DNA from: Streptomyces sp. col6
Lineage (GTDB): Bacteria > Actinomycetota > Actinomycetes > Streptomycetales > Streptomycetaceae
NCBI RefSeq assembly: GCF_008042035.1
Contig: NZ_RDBL01000006.1
Span: 769,292-833,291, forward strand
Length of the DNA stretch: 64,000 nucleotides
Direction: 5' to 3'
The position numbers were made by a program, and so were the translations under genes. Positions within the stretch are counted from its first letter, which is position 1. The number at the start of each line of letters is the position of its first letter. Below the pieces are notes generated by a model, which saw only the letters and a list, made by a program, of their open reading frames with translations, was not told the DNA's origin and did no database searches. Below are positions 37,989-46,982 of this stretch, piece by piece.

Positions 37989-38969
37989 ATGACTGCTACG
38001 ACCCCCCGACGCGTCCTCCTCGCCGCTCCCCGTGGCTACTGCGCGGGCGTGGACCGTGCCGTGATCGCCGTGGAGAAGGCCCTGGAGCAGTACGGCTCCC
38101 CGGTCTACGTGCGCCACGAGATCGTCCACAACAAGTACGTCGTACAGACCCTGGAGAAGAAGGGCGCGATCTTCGTCGAGGAGACGGCGGAGGTCCCCGA
38201 GGGCTCGATCGTCATGTTCTCCGCGCACGGCGTCGCCCCGACCGTGCACCAGGAGGCGGCCGAGCGGAAGCTCGCCACGATCGACGCGACCTGCCCGCTC
38301 GTCACCAAGGTCCACAAGGAGGCCGTCCGCTTCGCGCAGGACGACTTCGACATCCTCCTCATCGGCCACGAGGGCCACGAGGAGGTCATCGGCACCTCCG
38401 GCGAGGCACCCGACCACATCACCCTGGTCGACGGCCCCGAGGACGTCGGGAACGTCGAGGTGCGCGACCCCTCCAAGGTCGTCTGGCTCTCCCAGACCAC
38501 ACTCTCGGTCGACGAGACCATGGAGACGGTCGGCGCGCTCAAGGAGAAGTTCCCGCTGCTGATCTCGCCGCCGAGCGACGACATCTGCTACGCCACGCAG
38601 AACCGCCAGATCGCCGTGAAGCAGATGGGCGCCGACGCCGACCTGGTGATCGTCGTCGGCTCGAAGAACTCCTCCAACTCCGTCCGCCTGGTCGAGGTCG
38701 CCCTCGGCGCGGGCGCCGGCGCCTCCCACCTGGTCGACGGCGCCGACGAGATCGACGAGGCCTGGCTCGACGGCGTCTCCACGGTCGGCGTCACCTCCGG
38801 CGCCTCCGTGCCCGAGGTGCTGGTCGACGGCGTGCTGGCGTGGCTGGCCGAGCGGGGTTTCGAGGACGTCGAGATCGTGAAGGCGGCCGAGGAGTCGATC
38901 GTCTTCTCGCTCCCCAAGGAGCTGCGCCGCGACCTGCGCGCGGAGGCGGCGGCCCTGAAGGGCGAGTAG
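37989..38969 (+). CDS. ispH: 4-hydroxy-3-methylbut-2-enyl diphosphate reductase
   Basis: 326 residues from ATG 37989 (an ATG at 37980 in frame would add three). The three cluster cysteines are in [10 protein letters not shown] (Cys18), [11 protein letters not shown] and [16 protein letters not shown] and [14 protein letters not shown] hold the conserved His and Glu residues. IspH (LytB) makes isopentenyl and dimethylallyl diphosphate in the last step of the MEP pathway, and so feeds the cis-prenyltransferase encoded at 4019. Cytoplasmic iron-sulfur enzyme. Followed 61 bases later by ppgK. Confidence 0.97.
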   Translation: MTATTPRRVLLAAPRGYCAGVDRAVIAVEKALEQYGSPVYVRHEIVHNKYVVQTLEKKGAIFVEETAEVPEGSIVMFSAHGVAPTVHQEAAERKLATIDATCPLVTKVHKEAVRFAQDDFDILLIGHEGHEEVIGTSGEAPDHITLVDGPEDVGNVEVRDPSKVVWLSQTTLSVDETMETVGALKEKFPLLISPPSDDICYATQNRQIAVKQMGADADLVIVVGSKNSSNSVRLVEVALGAGAGASHLVDGADEIDEAWLDGVSTVGVTSGASVPEVLVDGVLAWLAERGFEDVEIVKAAEESIVFSLPKELRRDLRAEAAALKGE

Positions 38970-39030
38970 CGGACACCTTCGGGTGCCGTTCCGGGAGTGA
39001 GCGCGCGCCGGTGCCCGTACCGTGGATCAC

Positions 39031-39777
39031 ATGGAGATCTTCGGCGTGGACATCGGCGGATCCGGGATCAAGGGTGCTCCCGTGGACCTGGACCGCGGAG
39101 ACCTGGCGCAGGAGCGCCACAAGGTACTGACACCGCACCCTGCGACGCCCGCGGACGTGGCCGGGTGCGTGGCCGAGGTCGTCGGCCACTTCGACTGGAA
39201 GGGCCCGGTGGGGATCACCTTCCCGGGCGTCGTCACGGACGGGCTCACCCGCACCGCGGCCAACGTCGACAAGGGCTGGATCGACCAGGACGCCCGCACC
39301 CTGCTCGGCGACAAGCTGGGCCTCCCGGTCACCGTGCTCAACGACGCGGACGCGGCGGGCATCGCCGAGATGACGTTCGGCGCGGGCCGGGGCCGCAAGG
39401 GCACCGTGATCATGCTGACGCTCGGTACGGGGATCGGCAGCGCCCTCTTCGTCGACGGCACGCTCGTACCGAACACGGAGCTCGGCCACCTGGAGCTGAA
39501 CGGTCACGACGCGGAGAAACACGCGTCCACCAAGGCCAAGGAGGACGAGGACCTGGGCTGGCACCACTGGGCCCGCCGGGTGCAGAAGTACCTGGCCCAT
39601 GTGGAGATGCTGTTCTCGCCCGAGCTGTTCATCATCGGCGGCGGCATCAGCCGCAAGGCCGACAAGTTCCTGCCGCTGATCGAGCACGTACGGGCCGAGA
39701 TGGTCCCGGCGGAGCTGCAGAACAACGCGGGGATCGTGGGCGCGGCGATGGCCGCGAAGGCGGCGGCCTCGGACTGA
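39031..39777 (+). CDS. ppgK: Polyphosphate glucokinase
   Basis: 248 residues from ATG 39031; GTG 39022 is an alternative. ROK-family sugar kinase motifs: phosphate 1 loop GVDIGGSGIKGA, phosphate 2 LTLGTGIGSALFV, the substrate site NDADAAGIAEM and ELGHLELNGHDAE. The short form without an N-terminal regulator domain and the WHHWARRVQKYLAHVEMLFSPELFIIGGG segment match actinobacterial PpgK, which phosphorylates glucose with polyphosphate or ATP. Convergent with the next gene, with only four bases between the stops. Confidence 0.93.
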   Translation: MEIFGVDIGGSGIKGAPVDLDRGDLAQERHKVLTPHPATPADVAGCVAEVVGHFDWKGPVGITFPGVVTDGLTRTAANVDKGWIDQDARTLLGDKLGLPVTVLNDADAAGIAEMTFGAGRGRKGTVIMLTLGTGIGSALFVDGTLVPNTELGHLELNGHDAEKHASTKAKEDEDLGWHHWARRVQKYLAHVEMLFSPELFIIGGGISRKADKFLPLIEHVRAEMVPAELQNNAGIVGAAMAAKAAASD

Positions 39778-39781
39778 CGGC

Positions 39782-40435
39782 TCAGCGCTGGGACGTCCGG
39801 CGGGCGGCCCGTCCGGCCGGGCGGGCCGCCGCCGCCGACGGTCCGCCGGCGGCCGGCCGCGCGGTGTGCGCGGCCAGCATCATGCGCCGCTGCCGGGCCC
39901 GCATCAGCCGCACCTTGCGTACGGAGGCGATGAGGCCGGCGACAAGGGTGCCGCCGTACAGCCAGCCGGCGTGCACGGCGAGCGCGGTGACCACGGCCAT
40001 CGTCCGGCCGCCGAGGCCGCCGGTGCCGCCCGCGATCGGGGCGATGCCGACCGCGAAGGCGATGGGCACGCTGATCGGCGCGGTCACCAGGTCCGCCGGC
40101 CGCACCCAGAGCGCGGTCAGCGCGCTGACCGGCAGGAACAGCACGCCGAACACGACGGCGGAGTCGTCGAACAGCACCCCGTCCACACACCCGATCAGGA
40201 ACATCGCGGCGGCCGCGAACAGCCCGGCGCCGATGCCGGTGAGCCGCGGGTTGGGCAGCCGGCGCAGGGCGAGCACCGCGGGCGACGCCGGCCGCCCGGC
40301 GGGCGCGCTCATCACCCGGTAACCGAGGGCCCCCGTGCCATCGGCCTTCCTGGCTCCCTCGGCCGCCCCCAGCGGGGACAGCGGGGTCTGCCGGGTCTGC
40401 CTGCGCTGCGGGGGACGTGTCCTGTGCTGCTCCAC
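39782..40435 (-). CDS. Small polytopic membrane protein (DUF6542-like)
   Basis: About 217 residues if started at GTG 40435. A Gln/Arg-rich cytoplasmic N-terminus precedes four or five hydrophobic segments (LTGIGAGLFAAAAMFLIGCVDGVLF, VFGVLFLPVSALTALWV, ISVPIAFAVGIAPI, TALAVHAGWLYGGTLVAGLIA) and a basic Ala-rich tail. I believe it is of the DUF6542 type that is common in Streptomyces beside ppgK/ispH, but this rests on memory. Function unknown; start uncertain. Confidence 0.65.
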   Translation of the reverse strand: MEQHRTRPPQRRQTRQTPLSPLGAAEGARKADGTGALGYRVMSAPAGRPASPAVLALRRLPNPRLTGIGAGLFAAAAMFLIGCVDGVLFDDSAVVFGVLFLPVSALTALWVRPADLVTAPISVPIAFAVGIAPIAGGTGGLGGRTMAVVTALAVHAGWLYGGTLVAGLIASVRKVRLMRARQRRMMLAAHTARPAAGGPSAAAARPAGRAARRTSQR

Positions 40436-40565
40436 CGGGACAACGTAGGTCGCCGGGGGCCGGGAAGCGGGTGCGGGACACGCGCTTTGGCCGAGCTTGG
40501 CGATGAGTTCGATGCCACACGGCGCAACGGGAACCGGATCGGGGCGGCCGCTTAGACTCGCTCGT
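40436..40565. promoter_or_regulatory. Divergent promoter region before the araC-type gene
   Basis: 130 bases. TAGACT at 40553-40558 lies eight bases before ATG 40566, placing a -10 box where a leaderless transcript of the AraC-type gene would start. No ribosome-binding site precedes that ATG, which agrees. Confidence 0.45.
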
Positions 40566-41456
40566 ATGGTCCGGTCGTCGTCCCGTGGTGAGGTGAACCC
40601 GGGGCTGTGGCGGCGCGAGCCGGGCACGGTGATGCGGCGGGCCGGGGCGCTCCCGGAGCGGGCGACGGCCTCCGGTGCCGTCGTCGCGGAGTTCCGGATC
40701 GTCCCCGCCCCCACGGAGTGGGCGCAGCACGCGCACCGGCTGCACGAGCTGGTCTGGGTGCGCGGCGGGACGCTGACGTCGCGGGTGGGCGACCGCGTCT
40801 TCACGGTGTGCGAGGGCCACGGGCTGTGGATGCCCGCCGAGGTGGTGCACGCGGGCCGGGCGACGGAGGGCGCGCGCTTCCACAGCGCCTTCTTCGCGCC
40901 CGACCGCACACCGTTCGCGTTCGGGGAGCCGAAGGCCATCGCGATGACCCCGTTGCTCGTATCGCTGCTGACCCATCTGTCGCGCACCGATCTCGACGAG
41001 GCGGCCCGGCTGCGGGCCGAGGCCGTCGTGTTCGACGTGATCGAGCCCTCGGAGCACGAGCTGGCGCTGCGGCTGCCCGGTGACCCCCGGATCGACGCCA
41101 TCGCCGAGGCCCTGCTGGACGATCCCGCCGACTCCCGCTCGCTGGAGGAGTGGGCGCGGTGGCTGGGGATCAGCGACCGTACGGTCACGCGCGCGTTCCG
41201 TCAGGCGACGGGGCTCTCCTTCGCGCAGTGGCGGCAGATGCTGCGGGTGCACCGGGCGCTGATGCTCCTGTCCGACGGATTCGATGTGATGTCCGTCTCC
41301 GAGTGCCTCGGTTACGCGCAGCCCAGCTCCTTCATCGCCGCCTTCCGGCGCGTCATGGGTACCACGCCCGGCGCGTTCTTCGGGGCGGCCGACGCCGTCC
41401 CCGGGGATGTCCGGAATCCCGTATCGGGTGGCGAGAACGCCGGATTGTCTGCATGA
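40566..41456 (+). CDS. AraC-family regulator of the adjacent siderophore-uptake operon
   Basis: 296 residues from ATG 40566. An N-terminal cupin-like ligand domain (HAHRLHELVWVRGGTLTSRVGDRVFTVCEGHGLWMPAEVVHAGRA) is followed by the double helix-turn-helix of AraC/XylS proteins (SLEEWARWLGISDRTVTRAFRQATGLSFAQWRQMLRVHRALMLLSDGFDVMSVSECLGYAQPSSFIAAFRRVMG). It is read in the same direction as the transporter genes, 152 bases ahead of them. Cupin-AraC regulators next to FecCD transporters often sense a siderophore (established pattern); that role here is inference. Confidence 0.9.
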   Translation: MVRSSSRGEVNPGLWRREPGTVMRRAGALPERATASGAVVAEFRIVPAPTEWAQHAHRLHELVWVRGGTLTSRVGDRVFTVCEGHGLWMPAEVVHAGRATEGARFHSAFFAPDRTPFAFGEPKAIAMTPLLVSLLTHLSRTDLDEAARLRAEAVVFDVIEPSEHELALRLPGDPRIDAIAEALLDDPADSRSLEEWARWLGISDRTVTRAFRQATGLSFAQWRQMLRVHRALMLLSDGFDVMSVSECLGYAQPSSFIAAFRRVMGTTPGAFFGAADAVPGDVRNPVSGGENAGLSA

Positions 41457-41481
41457 CAAGCGGAATATAGTCTTCTTCGAG

Positions 41482-41496
41482 TTAGGTAACCCTTAG
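41482..41496. promoter_or_regulatory. Candidate iron box (DmdR/DtxR type), partial
   Basis: TTAGGTAACCCTTAG lies between the araC-type gene and the ABC ATPase gene. It matches the right-hand part of the actinobacterial DtxR/DmdR1 box (TTAGG-N4-CCTAA) with one mismatch; the left third of the 19-base box is not conserved. Position upstream of an iron-uptake operon supports it. Confidence 0.5.
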
Positions 41497-41608
41497 TTGT
41501 TGCTCGCCGTGCACGGTGCTGCCCGCGTGCGGGAGAGCGTGCGGCCCGGCCGATGAAGACCGGGCGGGGTGCCGCACTCCGCACCCCTCCGATCACCCGG
41601 ACCTCCTC

Positions 41609-42472
41609 ATGTTCACAAGCCCCTTTCGCCGTGCCGGAAGAGTCCCGGACGGCCCCGCCGGCCAGGTGGCCGCGCTCCACGGGCGCGACCTGGTGCTGCG
41701 CTACGGCGGCGAGCCGGTCGTGCACGGCGTCTCGGTCACCCTGGAACCCGGCCGCGCGACCGCCCTCGTGGGGCCGAACGGCAGCGGGAAGTCCACACTG
41801 CTGCGCGCGCTCTCCCGGCTGCACCCGGTGGACGGCGGCCGGGTGACCCTCGGCGCCCCCGGGGGCGAGGACGAGCGGGACGCGGCCCTGCTCAGCCCCC
41901 GTGGGTTCGCCCGCGAGGTCACCCTGTTCTCCCAGTCGCGGCCGGCGCCCCAGGGGCTGACGGTCGCGGAGGTCGTGGCGTTCGGCCGCCACCCCTACCG
42001 GCGCGGTTTCGCCGGACCGACGCCCGAGGACGGTGCCGCCGTCGACCGCGCCATGGGCGTCACCGGCGTACGGGACATGGCGGAGCGGCAGGTGGGGGAG
42101 CTCTCCGGCGGGGAGATGCAGCGCGTCTGGCTCGCGGCCTGCCTCGCCCAGGACACCGGCGTCGTGCTGCTCGACGAGCCGACCAACCACCTGGACCTGC
42201 GGTACCAGTTCGAGACGCTCGACCTGGTCCGGGACCTCGTGGAGCGGCACGGCCTCGCCGTCGGGATCGTGCTGCACGACCTCGACCAGGCGTCCCGGGT
42301 CGCGGACACGCTGGTCCTCATGCGGGCCGGCCGTATCCACGCGGCGGGCGCACCCGCCGACGTGCTCACCGCCGAGAACATCGGCGAGGTCTACGACATC
42401 CGGGTCGACGTCGGCGTCGACCCGCGCACCGGCCGGCTGCGCATCGACCCCCTCGGGCGCCACCTCTCCTGA
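41609..42472 (+). CDS. Siderophore ABC transporter ATPase (FepC/FhuC type)
   Basis: 287 residues from ATG 41609. Walker A GPNGSGKSTLL, Q-loop LFSQSRPAPQGLTVAEVVAFGRHPYR, signature GELSGGEMQRVWLA, Walker B GVVLLDEPTNHLDL, and the switch His in VLHDLDQA. The DEPTNHLD and GRHPY features are typical of iron-siderophore, heme and cobalamin importers. It works with the lipoprotein and the fused permease encoded next. Membrane-associated, cytoplasmic side. Confidence 0.93.
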   Translation: MFTSPFRRAGRVPDGPAGQVAALHGRDLVLRYGGEPVVHGVSVTLEPGRATALVGPNGSGKSTLLRALSRLHPVDGGRVTLGAPGGEDERDAALLSPRGFAREVTLFSQSRPAPQGLTVAEVVAFGRHPYRRGFAGPTPEDGAAVDRAMGVTGVRDMAERQVGELSGGEMQRVWLAACLAQDTGVVLLDEPTNHLDLRYQFETLDLVRDLVERHGLAVGIVLHDLDQASRVADTLVLMRAGRIHAAGAPADVLTAENIGEVYDIRVDVGVDPRTGRLRIDPLGRHLS

Positions 42473-42549
42473 CGAGGCCGCCACCCCTTCCGGAGCAGCC
42501 GTGCGGCGCTCCAGCGCAACGTTCGAAGATTTGAGAAAGAGGACCCTCC

Positions 42550-43614
42550 ATGAACCGCGCCAGCCGCCTCACGGCCGCAGCCACGACCGGGCTCGCCCTG
42601 TTCGCCCTCGCCGCCTGCGGTACGACCGACGCCGACGACGTCACGGCCAGGAGCAGCGCCAGTGCCGCCCCCGCGTCCAAGAGCTGCGCCGACGACACCA
42701 CGACCACGTCGACGAAGCCGGTCTCCCTCACGGACGGTGTCGGTCGGCAGGTGAAGCTCGACAAGCCCGCCCAGCGCATCGCCGTCCTGGAGTGGCAGCA
42801 GGTCGAGGACGCGCTGACCCTGTGTATCACCCCCGCCGCCGTCTCCGACGCGAAGGGGTACAGCACCTGGGTCAGCGCGGAGAAGCTGCCCAGCGGTGTG
42901 ACGGACATCGGCACCCGTGAGGAGCCCGACCTCGACACCCTGTACGCGGCCATGCCCGATCTCATCGTCGTGGAGGCGTTCGACGCCAAGGACGAGACGA
43001 TCAAGAAGCTGGAGAAGAGGGGTGTCCCCGTGCTCGCCACGCGCGGCGCCAACCCGAAGGACCCGATCGGCAACATGCGCCAGGTCTTCAGCATGATCGG
43101 CGAGGCCACGGGCCGCACCGAGCGCGCCGACCAGGTCCTCAAGGAGTTCGACGCCCACCTCGCGAAGGCGAAGCAGCAGGTCACCGACGCCGACCTGCCG
43201 ACGAAGGACTTCGTGTTCTTCGACGGCTGGCTGGAGGGCGGCAACCTCACCGTCCGCCCCTACAGCGACGGCGCCCTCTTCACCGAACTGGGCAAGGAAC
43301 TCGGCCTGAAGCCCGCGTGGACCAGCAGCGTCAACAAGAAGCACGGTGACGGCGGGGTCGACCCCGCCTACGGCCTCGCGCAGACCGACGTCGAGGGACT
43401 TGTCGCGGTGGGCGACGCCAACCTCTTCTACGCCAACGACGAGGGCGCCGGCGGCTACGTCGCCGCGATCCGGAAGAACCCGATCTGGAAGAAGCTCCCG
43501 GCCGTCAAGGAAGGCCGCGCCCACGCGTTCCCGGCGCGCGTGTGGGGCGCGGGCGGTCCGCGCTCCAACGAGCAGGCGATCGACGCCTACGTCGACGTAC
43601 TCGACCAGAAGTGA
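42550..43614 (+). CDS. Siderophore-binding lipoprotein (FepB/FecB family)
   Basis: 354 residues. Lipoprotein signal with lipobox LAAC near residue 22, then two lobes typical of periplasmic-binding-protein family 8: lobe 1 with GVGRQVKLDKPAQRIAVLEWQQVEDAL and PDLIVVEAFDAKDE, a long linking helix (DQVLKEFDAHLAKAKQQVTD), and lobe 2 with PYSDGALFTELGKELGLKPAW. It captures a ferric siderophore outside the membrane for the fused FecCD permease. The stop overlaps the permease start (GTGA). Confidence 0.93.
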   Translation: MNRASRLTAAATTGLALFALAACGTTDADDVTARSSASAAPASKSCADDTTTTSTKPVSLTDGVGRQVKLDKPAQRIAVLEWQQVEDALTLCITPAAVSDAKGYSTWVSAEKLPSGVTDIGTREEPDLDTLYAAMPDLIVVEAFDAKDETIKKLEKRGVPVLATRGANPKDPIGNMRQVFSMIGEATGRTERADQVLKEFDAHLAKAKQQVTDADLPTKDFVFFDGWLEGGNLTVRPYSDGALFTELGKELGLKPAWTSSVNKKHGDGGVDPAYGLAQTDVEGLVAVGDANLFYANDEGAGGYVAAIRKNPIWKKLPAVKEGRAHAFPARVWGAGGPRSNEQAIDAYVDVLDQK

Positions 43615-45707
43615 GCGCCGTACCCGCTGAGGGAGCGCCGCCGCGTCCATTCAAGGAACGCGGTGGCGGCCCCGCCGGGGTGGCCGTCCTGGCGGCCCTC
43701 CTCGCCGCGACCGTCCTGGTGGGCCTGTGGCACCTGACCCAGGGCACCTCGGGCGTCGGCGTCGGCGACCTGGTGCGCCACCTCGCCGGACAGAAGGACA
43801 GCGCCGACGGCGCGCCGGTCGGCGAGATCCTCACCGGCTCCCGCCTGCCCCGCCTCTTCGCGGGCGTGGCGGTGGGCTTCGCCCTCGGCTGCGCCGGCAC
43901 GCTGCTCCAGTCCGTCACGCACAACGCGCTGGCCTCGCCCGACACCCTCGCGGTCTCGGCCGGGTCCTACTTCGCCGTCTCGCTCGTCGCCGCCCTCGGC
44001 CTCACCGTCCCGCTGTGGGCCTCGGGCGTCGTCGCTTTCGCCGGCGGCCTGGCCGCGGCGGCGCTCGTGCTGCTCCTCGCGGGCCGGGCGGCAGGCACCT
44101 CGGGCACCCGCCTCATCCTCGCCGGATCGGCGATGGCGATGGCCCTGGACTCCGCGACCGGGATGCTCCTCATCCTGTTCAAGCAGAACACCACCGGCCT
44201 CTACGCCTGGGGGAGCGGCTCGCTCTCGCAGCTCGACATCGACGCCTCGCTGCGCGCCGTCCCCCTCGTCGTCCTGGCACTCTGCGCCGCCCTGGCGCTG
44301 TCCCGGCGGCTGGACGTGATGAACCTGGGCGACGACACCGCCGCCACCCTCGGCGTCCCGATCCGGAGCACCCGGGTGTTCGCCGTGGTCTGCGCCGTCC
44401 TCCTGACCAGCACCTCGGTCACCCTCGCGGGTCCGCTGGCATTCGTCGGCCTCGGTGCCCCCGTCCTCGCCCGCCTGCTCGCCGGGCGAGTCCGCGCGCT
44501 GCGCCGCCACCTGCTCCTGATCCCCGCCGCCGGGCTGCTCGGCGCGCTGCTCATCCTGCTCGCGGACGCGGTCCTGCGCGCGGTGCAGGGGGCGGACGGG
44601 GCCGCCTACATCCCGACCGGGGTGCCGACCACGCTGCTCGGCTCCGTCGTGATCGTGGTCCTCGCGCTGCGGCTGCGCGACACGGGCCGGATCCAGCAGC
44701 CGCCACGGGCCCGGGTCGCCGCACGGTCCCGGCGCGCCTACCTCCTCGTGGTGACCGGCGCCGCGGTCCTGCTGGTCGCGGCGGCTGTCGTCGGCACCCT
44801 GGCGGGGAGCCTCTGGCTGAAGACCGGGGACGTCGCGCTCTGGATCCAGGGCACCGCCCCCGACCTGATCGGGGCGGCCCTCGACGACCGGGTGCCCCGG
44901 GTCACCGCGGCGATCGTCGCCGGCATGGCGCTCGGACTCGCCGGATGCGTCGTGCAGGGCACCGTACGCAACCCGCTCGCGGAGCCGGGGGTGCTCGGCA
45001 TCACCGCGGGCGCCGGTCTCGGCGCGGCGGGCGTCGTCACCTCGGGGCTCGGCGGCGGACAGACGGTGCTCGTCGTGGTCGCCGTCGCGGCCGGGCTCGC
45101 CACCTTCGCGGTGATCGCCCTGCTGGCCTGGCGCGGGGGCTTCCTGCCCGACCGCTTCGTCCTCATCGGCATCGGCGTGGGGTACGGCCTCAGCTCGGTG
45201 ACCACGTTCCTCCTGCTGCACGCCGACCCGTACAACACACCCCGCATCTTCACCTGGCTCTCCGGCACGACCTACGGCCGTACGTTCCCCGACGTCGTCC
45301 CCGTCGCCGTGGCCCTGGCGCTCGCGTTCCCCGTACTGCTCTCCATGCGCGAGCGGCTCGACCTGCTCGCCGTCGACGAGGACACCCCGCGCATCGTCGG
45401 CGTCAGGGTGGAGCGCACCCGCTTCGCCGCCCTGGCGATCGCCGCGGTGCTCGCCGCGCTCAGCGTGGTCGCCGTCGGGGTCGTCGGCTTCGTGGGACTG
45501 GTCGCCCCGCACCTCGCCCGTTCGCTGGTGGGCGCCCGGCAGGCGCGGGCGATCCCGGTCGCGATGCTGCTCGGCGGGCTGCTGGTGTGCGTGGCGGACG
45601 CGCTGGGCCGCACCGTCGCGGCCCCTTCCCAGGTGCCGGCGGGGCTGATGATCGCGCTGGTCGGCGCGCCGTACTTCGTCTGGGTGCTCAAGCGGTCCCG
45701 CGCCTGA
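43611..45707 (+). CDS. Fused double FecCD siderophore permease (FhuB-like)
   Basis: 698 residues from GTG 43611, overlapping the binding-protein stop by four bases. It has two tandem FecCD halves: the first with GEILTGSRLPRLFAGVAVGFALGCAGTLLQSVTHNALASPDTLAVSAG and ITLAG-type loop TSVTLAGPLAFVGLGAPVLAR, the second with RVPRVTAAIVAGMALGLAGCVVQGTVRNPLAEPGVLGITAGAG and VGVVGFVGLVAPHLARSLVG. Each half has about ten helices. A single polypeptide replacing the usual permease dimer is known from FhuB; it fixes the order of the two halves. Coupled to the ATPase and lipoprotein genes. Confidence 0.92.
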   Translation: MSAVPAEGAPPRPFKERGGGPAGVAVLAALLAATVLVGLWHLTQGTSGVGVGDLVRHLAGQKDSADGAPVGEILTGSRLPRLFAGVAVGFALGCAGTLLQSVTHNALASPDTLAVSAGSYFAVSLVAALGLTVPLWASGVVAFAGGLAAAALVLLLAGRAAGTSGTRLILAGSAMAMALDSATGMLLILFKQNTTGLYAWGSGSLSQLDIDASLRAVPLVVLALCAALALSRRLDVMNLGDDTAATLGVPIRSTRVFAVVCAVLLTSTSVTLAGPLAFVGLGAPVLARLLAGRVRALRRHLLLIPAAGLLGALLILLADAVLRAVQGADGAAYIPTGVPTTLLGSVVIVVLALRLRDTGRIQQPPRARVAARSRRAYLLVVTGAAVLLVAAAVVGTLAGSLWLKTGDVALWIQGTAPDLIGAALDDRVPRVTAAIVAGMALGLAGCVVQGTVRNPLAEPGVLGITAGAGLGAAGVVTSGLGGGQTVLVVVAVAAGLATFAVIALLAWRGGFLPDRFVLIGIGVGYGLSSVTTFLLLHADPYNTPRIFTWLSGTTYGRTFPDVVPVAVALALAFPVLLSMRERLDLLAVDEDTPRIVGVRVERTRFAALAIAAVLAALSVVAVGVVGFVGLVAPHLARSLVGARQARAIPVAMLLGGLLVCVADALGRTVAAPSQVPAGLMIALVGAPYFVWVLKRSRA

Positions 45708-45751
45708 ATTCTCTGTCCCGTATCCCCTCGCCCCCGCAAGGAGCAGCCGTC

Positions 45752-46912
45752 ATGTCGTCCCAGCAGCAAGGGTCCGTCAACGGCGTCGTCGTGCCGTACG
45801 AGCCCGGCACCGCGCCGTCCCGGCTCGCAGACCCCGAGGTGGCGGAGCGCTGGCGTGCGGTCGACCGCACCGCCCACGCCCCGCACCTCGTGGCCGTCCC
45901 CGGTGACGGCGGGGACGGGGCGGGCGCCGCGCTCGTGACCGCCCGTCCGGACACGGCGTATCTGAAGATCGTCGACGCCGTCGGCGACGTACCGGCCGTC
46001 GTGGCGGCCGTCGTCGCCCACGCGCGCGCACGGGGGCTCGTCCAGCTGAAATGGGAAGGCTGGACGGTCACGCCCGAGGAGGCCGCCGCGGCGGGCTTCA
46101 CCGCCCTGGAGCCTCCGCTCTCGGAGTCGGAGGGCGCGGCCGGACCGGCGACCGGTTACGTCCGCTGGCTGAACGACGGCGGGGCGACGGCGTCTGGGTA
46201 CGACGGGGCGACGGCGTATCCGTACAACGGGGTGACGGCGCATCCGTACGACGGGGCGACGGCGTATCCGTACGACGCGGTGACCGCGCCCCCGTACTAC
46301 GGGCAGACCACCCACTTCAGCTGCGGCGCCGTCACCGCCCTCGTCGCCCAGGTGCACGCGGGCGTCCTGCCGCGCGAGGCGCTGGACCGCCGGGCCGAGC
46401 TGACGCTGTGGCGCGACGCGACCAACTTCATGGCGTGCGATCCCGTCGGCCTGGGCGTCGCCCTGCGCCGGTCCCGGCCGTCGTCCGGGGTCACGGTCCA
46501 CCTCGACACGGACCGGCCGGTCATGCTCGACCACCTGCCCCCGGGCGACCAGGAGTGGCGCGCGCTGCTCCAGCAGGTGTCCCGTACGGACGCCGAACGC
46601 GTCGGCGTCCCGGTCGACCCGGGCCACCTCCCGCTGAGCGCGGTCCGGGACGCGATCGGCCGGCGGGAGCACGTGCTCCTGCTGCTCTCGCTCGCCGCGA
46701 TGCAGGGCTTCGACGTACCGCACTGGGTGCTCTGCCACGGCCTGGTGCCGGGCGCGGTGGTCATCGACGACCCCTGGGCGAACGGGGCGACGGGGGACAC
46801 CTGGGTCGACGCCCACCTCCTGCCGGTGCCGGACGCGTCGCTGGACGCGATGTCGACGATGGAGCCGGGCGGTTTCCGCGGGGCCGTGACGATGCGGTCC
46901 GCCCACGAGTAA
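45752..46912 (+). CDS. Peptidase C39-like family protein with tandem repeats
   Basis: 386 residues from ATG 45752, with AAGGAG upstream. The N-terminal 140 residues look like an Eis/GNAT-free alpha-beta domain (DTAYLKIVDAVGDVPAVVAAVVAHARARGLVQLKWEGW). The second half is a papain-like C39_2 domain: Cys191 in THFSCGAVTALVAQ, a His in DVPHWVLCHGLVPGAVV and an Asp in VIDDPWANG. Between the two lies an eight-residue repeat (DGATAYPY and variants, five units, bases 46178-46297). No signal peptide, so it is cytoplasmic. It sits in the siderophore operon, 44 bases after the permease; perhaps it trims a peptide siderophore after uptake, which is inference. Confidence 0.75.
   Translation: MSSQQQGSVNGVVVPYEPGTAPSRLADPEVAERWRAVDRTAHAPHLVAVPGDGGDGAGAALVTARPDTAYLKIVDAVGDVPAVVAAVVAHARARGLVQLKWEGWTVTPEEAAAAGFTALEPPLSESEGAAGPATGYVRWLNDGGATASGYDGATAYPYNGVTAHPYDGATAYPYDAVTAPPYYGQTTHFSCGAVTALVAQVHAGVLPREALDRRAELTLWRDATNFMACDPVGLGVALRRSRPSSGVTVHLDTDRPVMLDHLPPGDQEWRALLQQVSRTDAERVGVPVDPGHLPLSAVRDAIGRREHVLLLLSLAAMQGFDVPHWVLCHGLVPGAVVIDDPWANGATGDTWVDAHLLPVPDASLDAMSTMEPGGFRGAVTMRSAHE
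46178..46297 (+). repeat. In-frame 24-bp minisatellite, five units
   Basis: Five adjacent 24-base units, 46178-46201, 46202-46225, 46226-46249, 46250-46273 and 46274-46297, each eight codons. Units two and four are identical in sequence; the others differ at a few positions. They lie just ahead of the catalytic cysteine of the C39-like protein and change its length in steps of eight residues. Confidence 0.9.
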
Positions 46913-46982
46913 TCCGGTGCGTCCGGCGCGGGGCCGCCCGTACGCCGGCCCCCTTCCCAAACCCCTAGGAGAAACGGCAGTG

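Noticed and set aside
42473..42549. A second iron box in the gap between the ATPase and lipoprotein genes
   Set aside because: The segment CAACGTTCGAAGATTTGAGAAAG is A/T-rich but has no TTAGG/CCTAA half sites.
46178..46297. CRISPR-like array
   Set aside because: The 24-base units are adjacent, in frame and without spacers; this is a coding minisatellite.
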